From positions 1 to 64,000 of the forward strand of contig CAIXGS010000027.1 in assembly GCA_903919125.1 (NCBI GenBank): a stretch of DNA of 64,000 bases, read 5' to 3'. Below, piece by piece: positions 12,501-27,500 of this stretch. How positions within the stretch are numbered: the first letter of the stretch is position 1; every line of letters starts with the position of its first letter. Made by a program: the position numbers and the translations under genes. The notes under the pieces are model-generated. The model had not been told where the DNA came from, did not search any database, and worked only from the letters and a program-made list of their open reading frames with translations. The stretch comes from an uncultured Spartobacteria bacterium. Its GTDB lineage: Bacteria; Verrucomicrobiota; Verrucomicrobiia; Chthoniobacterales; Chthoniobacteraceae.

Positions 12501-15500
12501 CTCGCTGCCAGCGGCCCCGCTCAGCGCCAAAGTGCCCTGCAAAACGGTCTGCGTCCCCAAATTGTAGCTCCCAAACCCTGCGGCGGAGTTAACGGTCATC
12601 GTGCCCGTGCCGATTTTATCCAAGTTGAAACTGCCGCTACGCTGATCCGAAGCCGCGAACTGACCGGAGAACGTGAAATTGCTGTTGTCGAAGCCCACAC
12701 GAACCGTGGCACCAGTACCGCTGCGGTTGGCGAAGAGTCCGGTGCCCGTCACTGAGCCCAGCACTGCGCCGGTGGCGTTCAGATCGAGTGCGCCGCTTGT
12801 GCCGAGGGCGATCTGCGAGAAGCGCGAGGCCCCATTTGCCGCGCCGATGCTCAAGATCCCAGCCGTCACCGTGGTGACTCCCGTGTAGGAATTCGCCGGA
12901 TTACCCAGCGCTAGAATCCCGTCGCCCGTCTTGGTAAAAGCGTAAGTGCCGGAAAGCGTGGAACCCAAAGTCGCCGTCACCGCTGGGCTGTCCACGCTGA
13001 TGGTACCGCCGCTCGCGAGGTAAAGCGCGCCGTTCAATGTCAGGTTGTTGGCGCTGGTGACACCGCCGATATTCAGTGTGTTGGAAGGATTGGTGACGTT
13101 AATGGCATTGTAAAGTGCCTGAGCACTCCCCACCAAACGCGCCGAATCGCTGCTGATGGTGAGCGAACCTGTGCCGAGCGGGCCGTTGGTGAGCAGGCCG
13201 CCGTAAAGCGCCGTTGCGCCGAAGATGATCGAACCCTGCTGCAAGTTCACTCCGCCAGAGAACGTGCTCGCCCCCGTCAACGACAGCAGCCCGACACCCG
13301 TCTTCGTCAGCGAACCGCTCCCCAAGACGGCCGCCGTGATCGCCAACCCCACAGGCGACGCCCCAGAAACATCCATCACGCGGCCCGCGGTGCCGATGTC
13401 CAACGCCCCAGAAAGCGTCGGCGTGAAGCTCGGCGTTTCGTTGATGCTGACGAGCGACGCCGTGCCACCAAGAGCGAGCGTTCCCGTAAACGCCAAGGAT
13501 CCCGCCGTCGAAGTTGTCATCGGATTGCTCAGCGTGATGGTTCCGCCGTCCGCCGAAACCGCCGTGATGCGCGTCCCCGGCATCACGCCTGTACCGCTCA
13601 CCAACTGGCCTGCGGTCAAGTTGTAAGAACCCGCCATTACAATGACCAGACTGCCGTTGGTGACGGTGCTGGGCAATAAGGTCTGGCTACCGGAGTTCAA
13701 AGTCGGCGTGGCCTGCGCACCTGTGTTGTTGAATTTGACGCTGTTGAGCGTGTTGTTGCCGTACAGCGTGAGCGAGGCGCCACCGTTGAGCGTCACATTG
13801 CTCGCAGAGGCGATCTGGCCCGCCGCCGTGCCCATCGTGAGCGTCGTGTTATTGATCACCAAATCCCCGGGCACGACCGTCAACGCCAAGCTACCCGTCG
13901 TCACCGGACCGCCGTTCAAATAGGTCGCCCCCGTGTACGTGTTGCTGGCTTGCGGAGATAACAGGAAGGAACCGGGCCCGCTCAATACCAAGGTGCCGCC
14001 GGTGATCTTGGAGAAAACCGTGAGCGTCTGGCCGCTGGTCACATTGGTGACGAACAGTTCCGAAGTGCCGGAAGTAATCACGCCGGCAGTCCCAGCCGTC
14101 CCGATGGATGCGCTGTTACCGGTCTTGAGTAAGCCGCCGCTCGTGAGGGTCAAGGTGTCCGTACCCGCAGAGAACGTGAGTCCAAAGGCACCGGCGATGT
14201 TGAGGCTGTTCATCGTCTGACCACCGGCGGTCAAAGTGCCCGCAGCAAGAAGCTTCACGTTTTGGGTGCCGGAACTGGTGAATGTACCGGTGGAGGCCAG
14301 CACGTCGTAGGCGGCGAAGGTGCCGGAGCCAAGCGCACCGACGCCTTGAGCAGCGTTCCATGTGGCGAAGTCCACGCTGTTGGCGATAGCCCAGCCACCG
14401 AGGATCGAGTTGGTGAGCGTGGGCGCAGCGGAGTTGAGCGAACCCAGCAGGATCTGCGTGGTATTCAGTCCTGTCTGGCCGAGGGCGTTGTTGCCCACGA
14501 AATTGACCACCGCCCCAGTGCCGCCACGTACCAAATTCGCAATGGTCAGCGCGGCGGAACCGTTCGTGCCGTTGGTGGCCGTGATCGTATTCAACCCAGC
14601 CTGCGCGGTCACAGCTCCGACAGTCTCCGAATTTGCAAGCGCATAGCCGCCCGTCAAGTTGAGTCCGCCGCCTTGGAGGGAGATCGCGGCTGCGTCGTTG
14701 AGTCGGTTGTTGTTTGAATAATTACCGCTGTTATCGAGTTTGAGCGTGGCGAAGGCGACGCCGATGTCGGTGCTGGCGAGAGAGCCATTTTGAAGGAGAG
14801 TCAACGTGCCGTCGCGCACCCGCGTGAGGCCCGTGTAGGTTTCAGCGCCCACTAGCGTGGTGGTGTTGTTGCCCGTCTTAATGAAGTTAAGGCTGCCAGC
14901 GAGCACTCCTCCGAAAGTCGTCGCCCCCGTCGCGGCGCTGATCAAAGTGGCAAGCGCGCCGGTATTGGTGATGAGTCCGCCGGTGTAAGCGCTGGCGGAA
15001 TCAATGTTACCGACGATTTGATTGCGACCATTGAGGTTGAATACACCGTCGGTGACACGCAAAGCGGACACGGTGGCCGTCGTGGTCGTCGGGATGACGG
15101 GGATGGTGTTGTCGACGCTGGAAGCAAGGACGAGCGTCCCCTGATTGATCACCCAAGGGTTCGTCGCGTACTGCGCACGACCAAAGGTCAACGCCCCAGT
15201 GCCGCCCTTCACCAGACCCGCCGTCGAACTGTAAATGGCACCGTTAAACTGCAAATCCCCCACCGTGTGAATGTCCAGCGTTACGGCCGCCGTGGTGAAC
15301 AGGCCGCTCGTGATGCCGCCATTTCCCGGCAACGCCAGAATGCCCGACGCACCCGAGATGGTGCTGTAGGCGTTGTAACCCCCAACGCTGCCACCGGAAG
15401 CCAGCGTGATGGTGGCTAGCGAAGCCGTCGGCAAAACCGTCGCAGCGCTGAGCAACAAGTTAGTGCCCGTCGGTGCATTCGTGAGGGAAGAAAGCATTTC

Positions 15501-18500
15501 CGAGGCACTGAGCGGTCTGAAACCCACTCCCGCAAAGTACGTGGCAAACCGCGTGCCAGAGCCGGTCGCAGTGCTATCGGCTAGAACGTCAAAACGCACA
15601 CTAATGTTTGGATTACCTGGCAGACCGCCGCCACCTGCCAGGTTCGGCGTGGTGGCGAAGAAGTTAGCGACGCCATTGCCGGGAGTTGAACCGAGGTTCG
15701 TCCCGCGAATCAGTCCGGTATCAGTCCCAGCCTGACCAGTAAAGGTGGCGGCACTCAGCCAGGTCGGCGCGCCGGGCTGAGCCGTCAACGTGATCGTCGA
15801 GCCACCGGGGGACGCCGTGATGTTGAGTGTGCTCACGCTTTCACTGGTGAGGGCGAGGGAATTGCCAATTAAGTTGAACTGTGCCCCAGCCAGCGTGAGG
15901 TTTTTAGCTGCACCGCCGAGGCGGCCAATGAGGTTTGTCGCGCTATTGTCCAACGTCAGGGAACCGTTGGCGATCAGGGTGGTCCCGAAGGCAACGGCGC
16001 CCGTGCCGGAAAGGATAGTGTTGCCTTGGAACGCGTTGAAGGTGCCCAAGGTATCGCTGACGCCGGTGAGCGTGACCGTTCCTGTGCCAATTTTGGTGAC
16101 TGACAGGGAGTTGAGGATGTTACGAGCGTAAGCCGCAAACTGGCCACCGAAGGTGGTACTGGTATTATCCGCGCCGAAGGTGAGTGTCGGTGTGCCACTG
16201 CTGGCGGTGATACGACCGCTTCCGGAAAGCGAGCTGACAAAAGCCGACTGACTGTTGAGGTCGAAGGTGGCCGTATTTCCGAGATTAAATGTGCTTCCTG
16301 CAGGCAGAATGTTGCTACCGCCGAGTTGAAACAGTCCGTCGACCACATTCAACCCAGCAAAACCGATGCCCGTGGCGGAGAGCTGCATTCCTCCTGAACC
16401 TGTCTTCCACAAGGAACCGTTGACGACAGGCGAGGAGAGGAGAACGGCCCTGGGGGCCAAGCCGGTGGCATTCACGGTGAGCGTTCCGCCGGAGGCGTTG
16501 AGGAACCCGCCCGAGTTGAGGACCGGCTCCAATCCGAACACGTCGTTTTGAGCCGTAATACTGTTGCCACTAAAGGTCAGCGAACCGCCAAAAGTCACCG
16601 CAGTCGCAGTGCCTGAGGCAGTCGCTGCAACGGAAATTGTCACGAGCGAACCGCCCGACACTGACGTCACAATCGCGCCTGTGGGAATGCCCGTGCCGGA
16701 GACCGGCTGACCGACGGCGATGCCCGCAGTGGTACCCACGGTAATCGTACTGCTACCCGAAACAGTCGTGGAGGTGGCCGGAGTCGCAAACGTTAGGTTG
16801 ATCGCAGGCGCAGCGGTGCCGCCGGTGTTTGCAATGGCGAGGCTACCCAGCGTGTTGTTGCCCCACAGCGAGAGCGTGGCGTTGCCGTTGAGCGTCACTG
16901 CGGACGTGTTCTTGATCTGGCCAGGCGACGTCAACTGCGCGGTGGCGCCGCCTTGAACCACTAGGCTACCGGGAACGGTGACGATGCTGGTCCCATTCGC
17001 GGCGTAGTTGCTCAACGTAAGGTTGCCGGCATTCACGAAGGTGGTGCCAGTGTAGGTGTTGGTGCCGGAGACGGTGAGCGTGCTGCCACCGTTCTTCACG
17101 AACGACACGGCACCGGAGCCGTTGTTGACGATGTTGCTGGCAATGGTCGCCGTATTGTTCGCAAATGCGAATAGCGAAGCGGCCGTGTTTAGCGTCGCGC
17201 CGGCGGTCAGACTGCCCCCAGTGATCACGCTCGCCGCGCCGTTTAGCAGCAGACCGCCCGTGGCAATCGTGAGGATATCGGCGCTAGAGTTGAGCGTTGC
17301 GGTCGACACGGCGCTTACACGCAAAGAATTGATCGTGCGCGTCGTCACACCAGAGACACTCGCTGCAATGGTGATGTTATCGAGAGATCCACCCGCCGTG
17401 AGGGTGTTGCCCGAATACGCAGGGAACCCCGTGCTGCCCAGTGCGCCAACGCCACCTTGATACGTCCCCGCAGCGAGGTAACTCGCAAAGTCTGCACCAC
17501 CCACAGTGGCCCAGCCTCCCAAGATCCCGTTGTTGTTGGCCGTCAACGTCACAGGCGACACGCCCGAAACGGTGTTCAAGAAAATCTGCGAATTCCCGAT
17601 GACGAAAGTAGACTGCCCCAAGGCACCGCTGGTCGCCGCAAAGTTGACGGCAGCGCCGCTCCCCAACACAAGCGAGTCGAGCGTTAGCACCGCGTTGCCA
17701 CCGGCACTACCGCGCGTTGCGTTGAGTGTCAGCGCGCCACCAGAAAGCGTCAGCGTCCCAGCGGACATGGAGGAACTCAGTCCGGGGAAGCCGGTGTAGT
17801 TAAACGCGCCGCCGAGGAAGTTGAGCGGCACCGTCGCACTGATGCGCTGCGGGATGTCGGAGATGGGGCTCGCGGAGTTATCCAACGTCAGCGTGCCGAA
17901 GTAACTGTTGATCGCGGAAGTGCCGGAGAGTTTACCAGCCTGCTGGAGAGTCAACACGCCGCCGCGCAACGCAGTCGCGCCAGTATAGGTGTTATCGTTT
18001 ACCAAGATCGAGCTGGTGTTGGAGCGGGTGAAGTTCAAGTTACCCTGAATACTGCCGGCGAAGGTACCGCCGCCGTTGGAGGTAAGAGTAACCGGCGAAC
18101 CGGAGGCTAAGTTGGTGATGATGCCCCCCGCGCCGGGGCTACTATTCGAGGTGCTCAAAGCGGCGACGACCTGGTTTGTTCCGTTCAAGTCGAAAAGCCC
18201 CTGATTAACAAACAAGTTGTACGGCGTCCCAGTGGCACCAACAAACAGGCGGTTGTCCCCGCCCGAGAGGCGGATGGTCCCGCTATTGAGGTAGGTGGCG
18301 GAAGCGTTCAACTGGCGCACATTGATGTTCAATGTCCCCGCCCCGTCCTTCGTAATGGCCCCCGAACTGGTAATGGCGCTGTTGAGGTTCAACACGGTGG
18401 AGGCGCCCACGGTCCAAATGTTCAAGTTGCCGCTGCCCGTGGAAAGCTGGCCACCAGTGATCCCGTTGTTTCCGGCGAAGGCTAAAATCCCGCCCGAGTT

Positions 18501-21500
18501 GTTACTCCCAGTACCAAATGTAAGCGCGTACGAATCCGGCACGCTGCCCGCGATGGTAATCCCGCCGCCCGCATTGAGCGCCAGCGTGTTGATTGTTGCA
18601 GCAGCGTTAAGATACCCACCCGCACTAGAACTAAGCCCGACGTTTGCGGTAGTAGTCGCTCCGACAAAAGAAGCAAGTTCCGCCGCAGTCAACGGACGGA
18701 ACCCCGTGCCGCCCGTTGAGGAAGTTCCGGTGGTACCGATGTACGTCGCAAACGCTAATCCGCTACCCGCTGCCGAGGTATCTGCGAGAATATCTGGACG
18801 CACCGAGAGCGTGAAGGAACCGCTCAAGCCCGCGCCGCCAACCAAAGCCGGAGCCGCCGTGTAAGCCACGAGTTGAGCCGTTCCGGCGCCCAGCGTCGCC
18901 CCGAGGTTCGGCCCGCGCAACAGCAACGACGCACCCGCCGTGATGCCGCCCACGGAACCCACGTTGAACGTCAAACTCTGCGCGCCGTTCGCCCCGAGCG
19001 TCAGCGTGCTGCCGCCAGCCGCAAGCGTCAGCACACCGCCGGACGCCGCCGAAATTGCCGTGCCAGCCGCAGTCGCCACCGCACTGCCGCTCATCGTCAA
19101 CGTATTGCCCGAGATCGCCGTGATAGTCGTCCCCACGGGGAACAACGTACCGCTGGTGATCACCATCCCCGTGTATAGCCCCGTGGTGCTTGCCACTGAA
19201 ACTGTCGTCGTGCCGCTGGTTATCGTGCCCGTCACCGAAAGTAGATTGGTCAAGGACTCGCTCGTCGCGCTCAACGAATTCCCGATAATCGTCACCGCGC
19301 CGCCGCCCAGAGTGAGCGTCGTCCCCGTGCCCGAAGCCGGAACGTTGCCCTGAGAAAGGCGGTTGTTCACGTTGGTAACGGAATTATCGATCAGCAGAGC
19401 ACCCGAGACGTTCACCGTATTGGATTGGAACGCTGTGGTGCCGAGTGAGCCGAAGGTCACCGTGCCACGGTTCACAATCAGCGTGCCCAACGAATTGTTG
19501 GACGTGCCGGAAATCGTGAGGGTGCCCGTCCCCACCTTGGTGAAATTCAGGTTGTTATTATAACTGGTGGCGTCGTTGAAACGGGCGAACTGACCAGAGA
19601 ACGTTGTCGAGGTGTTGTCCCAACCAGCAGTCAAGGTTCTCGCGGTAGTGGAGTTGTTAAATACTACACCCGCTCCGGCAAGACTTCCCACGTCATCGCT
19701 GTTGTTGTTCAAACTCAACCTAGAGGTCGCCGTCGCCAGAACCAACGCAGAGGCAGGCGAACCCGAGGCGGATAATCCATATTGCAGCATGCTATCTGCG
19801 CCAACTGACGTAGTGCCTGTGTATCCGCTCATCGCATTCAACTGGAGCACGCCGCCGCCTGTGATGCTGATGCCGCCAGTGCCGCGAATCGCCCCAGCTA
19901 TGGTCAAAGTGGACAGCATGGGCGCGACGTTTTGCGTCCCGACAAGGACGGCGCCCACGTTAAAGACGCCCGTGGACGTGCCGAAGTCGATGGCCCCCGT
20001 CGAAAGCGACGCGGACTGGTAAACGTTGCTGGAGGTCGCTGTGACGCTGCCACTCGTGAGGCTCAGGACGCCGCCAGTGTTCACGACAGGCGCGTTGCCG
20101 CCGATGTTATTGAGGATCAGGTTTGCGAGCGTGTTGTTGCCGTAGAGAGTCAGCGTGGAGGGACCATTGAGGGTGATCGTGTTGCCAGCCGCAATCTGAC
20201 CGCTGCTGTTGGTCATCGTAACCGTCGCACTGTTGAGTACGAGTCCGCCCGTGGGGACAACCGCCACACCGCCCGTGTTGTTGAGCGCGAGCGTCACGCC
20301 ATCGAGGACGGTACCACCCGTGTAACTGTTCGCGCTGCTCCCCAAGTTGAAGCTCCCGCCGTTGCCGGTGGCCAGCACCAGTTGCACGCTGCCCCCCGCT
20401 GGATTATCGATAATCCGCGAGTTCAGCGAAAGCGTGCTCTGGTTGTTATAGACATAAAGCGGAACAGAGCCGCTCGTACCGCCCGCTGTGAGACGCCCGA
20501 AATCCGCAGAACCACCGATGAGCAGCGCGACGTTGCCGCTACGCAACAAACCGCCGGAAGTCAGGTTGATCGTATCCGTGGCGTTGGAGAAAGTCAGGGT
20601 CCCCGCGGCGGTGGAAACTAAATTCAGCGAGTTTAAGTTGAGCGTCCCACCAGAGAAGGCCGCTGCCGTGATGGTGCCGGTGACAGCTGAAACCTTGAGG
20701 TTGGACGTGAGAGAAGAATTCGCCAAGGCGAGTGTGCCCGAAAGGGTTTGGTCATAACCGCGATACCCCACCTGAGAAAGAGATCCGAGACCTCCCGCAG
20801 CAACACCAGCGACAGAACTGTAGGGGATGTAACTAGCGAACTCCAATCCGTTCACGACAGCCCAAGGCAGGATGTTGTTGGTGAGCGTGGGCGCGGAGGT
20901 GATGTTGATGCGGGCGTTATTTCCAATCAAACCCGTCGTAGTTGTGCTGAGGTTGAGCATCGCGCCTGACCCTGGCGCCGCCACGAGACTCCCGAGCGTC
21001 AGGTCCACGGAGTTGACACCAGTTCCACCCGCAGTTGTGGTGAGCGTCGAAATCCCCGCCGCCAAAGTGACCGCACCCAACGTCTCGCTCGAAGCAGTTT
21101 GTGCACGGCCGAGAAGCGCGATGGTCGCTCCGCGCAGGGTGATGGGCGCATTGTCGTTGATACGGTTGCCGAGGTCGTTGAACCCAGTGTTGTCCAGCGT
21201 GAGCGTGGCGTAGGTGACGTTAATGGCGCTCGTCTGCGTGAAGGCCGCACTGTCCCTCAGTGTCAACCCGCCGCCATTGACGGTGAGCGTTCCGGTGGTC
21301 GTACTCTGGGCATATAAGCTGAGGGTCTGCTGGCCGCTCTTGACGAAATTGACAGGACCCGTGATTGAGCCCGAGAAATTGCGCGCCGTATTGTCATTAT
21401 TCGCCACCAAAGTTGCCGAGCCGTTGCTTGATGTGACCGTCCCGCCGCTACCGTTAAATGCTCCGTCAGAGAAGATTGCATTGGTCCACTGCGAATTGCC

Positions 21501-24500
21501 GTTGAGGTCCAATGTCGCCCCGTAGCCCAGCACAAAGAAGTTATTCTGCGCTATGGTATTGACGCCGCCAGCAAGTTTGAGCGTCCCTTGGTTGAGCACC
21601 CACTGACCGGTCATTGTGTTGGCGCTCATCCCGGCAATGGGGCTCGAAGGCGGCGCTAATGTTAGCGTTCCGACCCCAGCCTTCGCGAAGCCCATCGTCG
21701 CACTACCGGTTCCAGCCCCTCCGCTTAGAACGCTGGAAATGGTGAGGTCGGCCAAAATTTGCGCGTAAAGGGTACCGCCCGAAGCCAATAAAAAGCCTCC
21801 AGAAACCGTGCTCGCAGCCTTCGAAAGCAACCCGCCGCTACTCAGCGTAAGGCCCTGCAAGGTCCCAATCGTGACGGCACCGCCAGACTCCAGCGTCAGC
21901 GAGTTCATGGAGGTGCCCGTACTGAGCGTCACTGCATTCGTGAGGCGAACATTGGCCGCAGACGTCAAAAAGTCCGACGCATATTCCGTCGCGATGTTCA
22001 GGGCGCGCAGGTAGGAAGTCGTCGTATCAGCAGTAGCGAAGGAAGTTCCCAACCCAGTGCTAGAGCCGTCAATCAGCGCCCACGGGATGATGCTCTTCGT
22101 GGTCTGGTTGGCCGTCCCGGATCCAACCAACGCAAACCCAGCCGAGTCGCTGATCGAGGCCGTGCCGGCACCCACCGTACCGCTGGTCAAGTTGGTGCCG
22201 CGGAATAACACAGTGTTGGCACCGGCGACAGAAAACACCGGAGCCCCAGTGAATGTCAACGTGCCGCCACCCACTCCGGGGTTAACAGTGATGATGCTCT
22301 GCCCACGATTGAAAGTAGGCGCGGCAAACGTTTCCGTCACGGAAGTCGCGCCGCCGTTAAGAGTCAAATTGCCACCGACGAGGGAAATGGCGCGGCTCGT
22401 CCCGAGGCGGTTAGAAACGACCGTGCCGCTGTTATCCAGAAGCAGCGTCGCGCCTGGGTTCACCGTGACGGCTCCCGTTGCGCCCGTCGCGCCAGCCCCA
22501 CTCACGGCGAACGTGCCGCCAGAAACCGTCAACGCACCCACGAAAAGCGTGTTTGCCGACAGCAAGTTCACCATGCCCGTTCCCACCTGAGTCATCGTCG
22601 ATGGCGACGTGGAAAGCGAGCCCGACAAGTTGATCGTCCCAGCTCCCGAGAAAGTCAGCGCCTGCGCCCCCGCAAACGTGCCGCTCAACGTCAAACTCGC
22701 TCCGGCATCCGCGCCAATGCTTGCCGCAGCCGCCAGCGTCACCGTACCCGAAAGCGTGTTCGCACCTGAAACCGCCTGCAACGCCCCCAATGAATTGATC
22801 CCCGAACCCGTCAAGGACAGCGGTTCCGCCGTCGTCACCCCCGCCAACTGAAGCGCCGCCCCCGTCGCACTGACGGTCGTGGCTCCGTCAACGGTTCCAA
22901 GCGCGCCCGAGTTGGAGATTTGCAACGCCCCGGCGGCGACGGTGATCGCACCCATTAACCCGTTTGAGGCGCTCAACAGCATCGTCCCGTTGTCGGCTTT
23001 TTGGAAGCCATACGTGCCACCGAAAGTTCCAGCCATCGTGAATACCGTGCCTCCAACGACTTCGAATACGTTGTTCGTGTTGGTGGCGTTGATAAGGTTG
23101 AAAGTCCGGCTCGTGGTGAAACCAGAGGTCGCACGGAACTGAGCCAAGCCCAAAGAGCCGATGCTCACTGCATTGCTGGTATCGCCCAGCGCGGTATCGG
23201 TTGCCACGGCCAATCCACCCAAATTGATGGTTACTCCCCCAGTGAAAGTGTTGGTTCCACTCAAAGTAACCACGCCCGTACCCGCCTTATTAAGCCCGCC
23301 AGAACCGCTCAAAACTCCGCTCAAAGTGAGACCCTGTACAACGTTCGACGCCGTGTAGGCGGTGCTGACGATCATCAAACCACCATCTAAAAGAGCAAAG
23401 CTATTCGGGAGGGAGAGTCCGTACCCATTATTCGCCGCCACAGTCACTCCAGCGCCAAGCGAGCCGGTAAGATTGCTCAGAAGGACCGTCTTATTCACCG
23501 CCTGATTTCCCGTCACCCCCAACCCAGAGCGGCCCACAATAAAGGAGGCCGTTTGCATGGTGAAATTGTTGGCTATCGTCACGGTGTTCGGCGTACCGGT
23601 GGTGTCTCCATCGGTGAGGAGGCTGAGTGCACCGCCGCTTCCGAGATCCACCGAAGGGTTTCCAGGCAGCAGACTCGTATTCAAAGCAAGGGTGCCCAAC
23701 CCAGTTTTTGTGATGGAAGTGAGCGTATTCGTGGCCGTGACGGTTCCCAGCAGGGAAACGGTCATCGCGGAACTCGGGATCGCAATCACCAACGCGCCGC
23801 CTGCTAAATTGAGTGAACCACTCAAAGTGAGCGCGTTGGACCCTGCAAACTTGAGGTTGCCCAGGGCGTTGACGGAGTTGGCAATGGTCAGCGCAGAGCT
23901 AGCCAGCAACGTCGCCCCATCACCCAGAGTCAGCGTGCCAGTGCCGAGCGCGGTGGCGTTTCCGAGAGAGAGACCGCTGTCGCCGGCGACTGTCACTCCG
24001 CCGGTGAAGGTGTTGGCGTTGCTCAGTTGCAATAGACCGCCGCCACTTACGGAGAGCGTGCCCGACTTGATGACGCTGGAAATGTTGAGCGTCGGCGACC
24101 AAGGAGCCACGTTGACGCCGTTTACAAGGATCGGAGCGACGTTGATGTTGGTGACTCCATTGTCAGAGGAGCCGCCGTTGAGATAGAGATTCGAGACAGA
24201 CACGAGAGGTAATACACCCGGGTTATTGGAGGTGGCGTTAATCGTGCCCGTCAACGTGAGCGTGCCGGAACCCAGAACCGACGGGTTATTATTAGTGGAA
24301 CCGTTCGCGTAGAAGTTTATCCCTCCGAGCTGCTGATTAAATGTGAGGAAGTTCAAATAGGCATTCCCCAACAATGTTGCCTGATTGGAAGCTGCAATCT
24401 GATTAGACGCAGTCATTTGCAACCCCTGAGGGGCCCCGTTACTATTGCCCGTAAGAATCAATCCTTGGGCTGGGTCGAACGCGGCGGGAATGACAGTTCC

Positions 24501-27500
24501 AGCACCCTCCAGTTTTAACGCAAATCCGTTCAGAACAGTGCCGCCAGTGTAACTGTTATTGGGACTAAAAATGTCCCATCCACCGCTAGTGCTAGCCACA
24601 TTGAAAACGGCACGAACGCGGGCGCCATTCGGATTATCGACGATATTGGAGTAAAGGTTTCCGTAAGCGCCTGTGGTTCGCGTGACATAAAGATCGCTGA
24701 CTCCTGAAGTAGCGCCACCGCCTGCCGTGAGCGAACCGGGGATTGCCACGGAACCCACGGAACTCACCGCGATGAACCCGCCGCTTGCGAGGTTCAACAT
24801 ATCGGTGGCGTTGGTGAAATTGAACGCTCCAAGCGAGTTGACGGAATTGAACGTGAGCGACCCGCTCATTGTCGCGCCGGAAGCCAGACGCACATTGTAA
24901 GTCGGCTGACTCACGGTTGGGAGCGTCGTGGCGTCGTATCCGGCAAAGCCCACTTGACTCAGCGGACCCACGCCCATTCCAGGGACATAACTGGCGAATT
25001 CAAACGTCCCGCCAGTGGTCACGGCCCAACCGCCTATCAGGTTGTTCGTCAACGTCCTTGTCCCGTTTTCGTAATAATTGATTAACACGCGGGGATTACT
25101 CCCAATCAGCCCGAGGTTCGTCGCATTGTTGAAAGTGACCGTTGCCGCGCTACCGACCTTTGTCGAATCACGCTGCAAGTCAGCGAGCGTCAACACGGCG
25201 GAATTCACGTTCGTGCCTCCAGTGTTGACGGTGATGTTGTTCACGCTTTCTTTCAATGTCACCGCCCCAAGCGTTTCGCTGGACGCCGTTTGCGCGCGAC
25301 CCGTGAAGGTCAACACGCCGCCACCGAGATTGATTGGCGCACTGTCACTCACGCGGTTGGCTAAGTCGCTCAATCCCGAGTTGTCGATCTGAAGGTTTGA
25401 ATAATTCACCGTGATGGTGCCCGACCCCGACATCGTCCCGTAATCCCTAAGCGTGATCCCACCGCCATTGAGCAGCATTCCGCCCCCGAAGCTACTCGCC
25501 CCCAGCATCGTGAGCACGCCGGTACCGGTCTTACTGAAAAACACCGAATCGCCCGTAACGCTCCCACCGAAAGACGTCGCCGTAGCCGTGTTGGTCACAA
25601 ACGTGCCCGCCCCCGTACCGGACGTAATCACGCCACCGCCAACGGCTGCGTTGGCTCCTGCTCCCTGGTTGCTCAATGCCCCCACCAGCAAGAACTGGCC
25701 GTTCAAATCCAGAACGCCACCCGTGCCATTCACGCCGCCGCCATTGAGCACGAGGGCTTGCGTGCCCAACACACCCAGCGCATTGCCTGCGCCCAACCGC
25801 AACATGCCTTCGTTGACCGTCGTGGTGCCAGTGAACGTATTGGCGGACAACGTGGGGAATCCAGCCGCCGTGCCCCCAAGCACCAGAGTGCCAGCGCCAC
25901 TCTTGGTGAGCGCAAACGTGCCAGTCAACGCGCTGGAAATGGTCGAGGTCGCGCCGGTGTTCGACGGCGTAAACACCCATAACGAACTTGCACCCGAGGA
26001 TAAAATCCCGCCGCTAATGCCGCTATTACCATCCTGAAGCAGCAAACCGCCGCTGGAGATTGTCAGAGTCTGGGTCGCTTGCAGCGAGACGCCACCACCG
26101 GAGTTGAGCGTCAAAGAGTTCAACGCCAATGTGCCCGTAGACAGTGCCACCCCGCTGGAAAGCACGACGTTGTTACCGGAGACCAGAGTCGTGCCGTATT
26201 CGGTGTTGGAAAGCGGCCGCCAAATGGCGCCAACCGTGCCCGTTGTGCCGCCAGTGCTGTCTGTGGTGGCGAAACCGGTGCCGATGCCCGTCGCGCTAGC
26301 GTCCACGAGCGCCCAGGGAAGGATGCCCTTGTTGAGTGTGCCCGTCGCACCGGTACCGCCGACGAGGGTTGGGCCGGTGGTGGTGAGGGAGAAAGTGGCC
26401 GTGCCGGGGTCGAGCGATCCCGCTCCAAGGTTAGTCCCGCGTACGAGGAAGGTCGCCCCGGTTCCTACCGTGCCCAAGTTCGCTGCGGTCAAAGAGGCAA
26501 AACCGCCGTTGACGGTGATGATGCTGTTGCCGGAAGTCGGAGTAATAGCGCCGAGTAACTCGGTTGACGTCGTGCCAGCGGAACCGGTGTAGGTCAGATT
26601 CCCCGCCAAGGTGATGGGGCGCGTCCCAAGACGGCCGGAGATCAGAGTGCCCGTATTGTCTAAAAGCAGCGTGGCGCCGGGCTGGATCGAGAGCGCATAC
26701 ACGCCGCTACTGAGCGTACCAGCCCCGATAAACGCCATGGTTCCCGCATTCACGGCAAAACCATTGGTGGGATTAGCCGTCTGCGCTGTGGTGAGATTGA
26801 GTAGCCCTGCGCCCAGCTTGTAGAACGAATTAAAACCATTCACCGGAGTGACCGCTGGTGCGGTAAAATTGGAATTCAGGTTCATCACCCCATTAACATT
26901 CATGATGGCTTGACGACCGGTGGCCCCGGAAAGAACAAGCCCCCCGTTGAAGTTAAGCGTCGCACCGGCGTCCGCTCCGAGGGTGAAGTCCGAGACGGTA
27001 GAAACAGTGCCCGTCGTGGTATTGACCCCCGAGACACTCTGGAGGATTCCACCAGCGTTGATACCACCGTATAAAGCATTGGGTAAGCTGATTGGATTAT
27101 TAAGCGTGATGTCACCGGATAACTGCAGCGCGGCTCCAACGCCCGCCGTCAGAGAAACAGTCCCGGAACCCAACGCGCCGCCATTGGACACTTGCAAGGC
27201 CCCCGCAGCGATGGTGATTGGGCCGGTGATGGCATTGGCACCCGTGAACAGCAACGTGCCGTTGTCCTGTTTCTGGAACCCGTTCGTCGTCCCAAGCGAA
27301 CCGCTGAACGTCAACGTCTGGCCTGCCGTCACTTCCACGATGTTGTTCGTGTTGGTCGCGTTTTGGAAATTAAACGTGCGGGTGGTTGCAAAGCTGGAAG
27401 TTGCACGGAAAGTCGATGCCGCTCCACTGCCGATGGAAACGGTATTTCCAATGTCCCCTAGCGCAGTATCCGAGGCGACAGAAACCACCCCGCCCAGTAC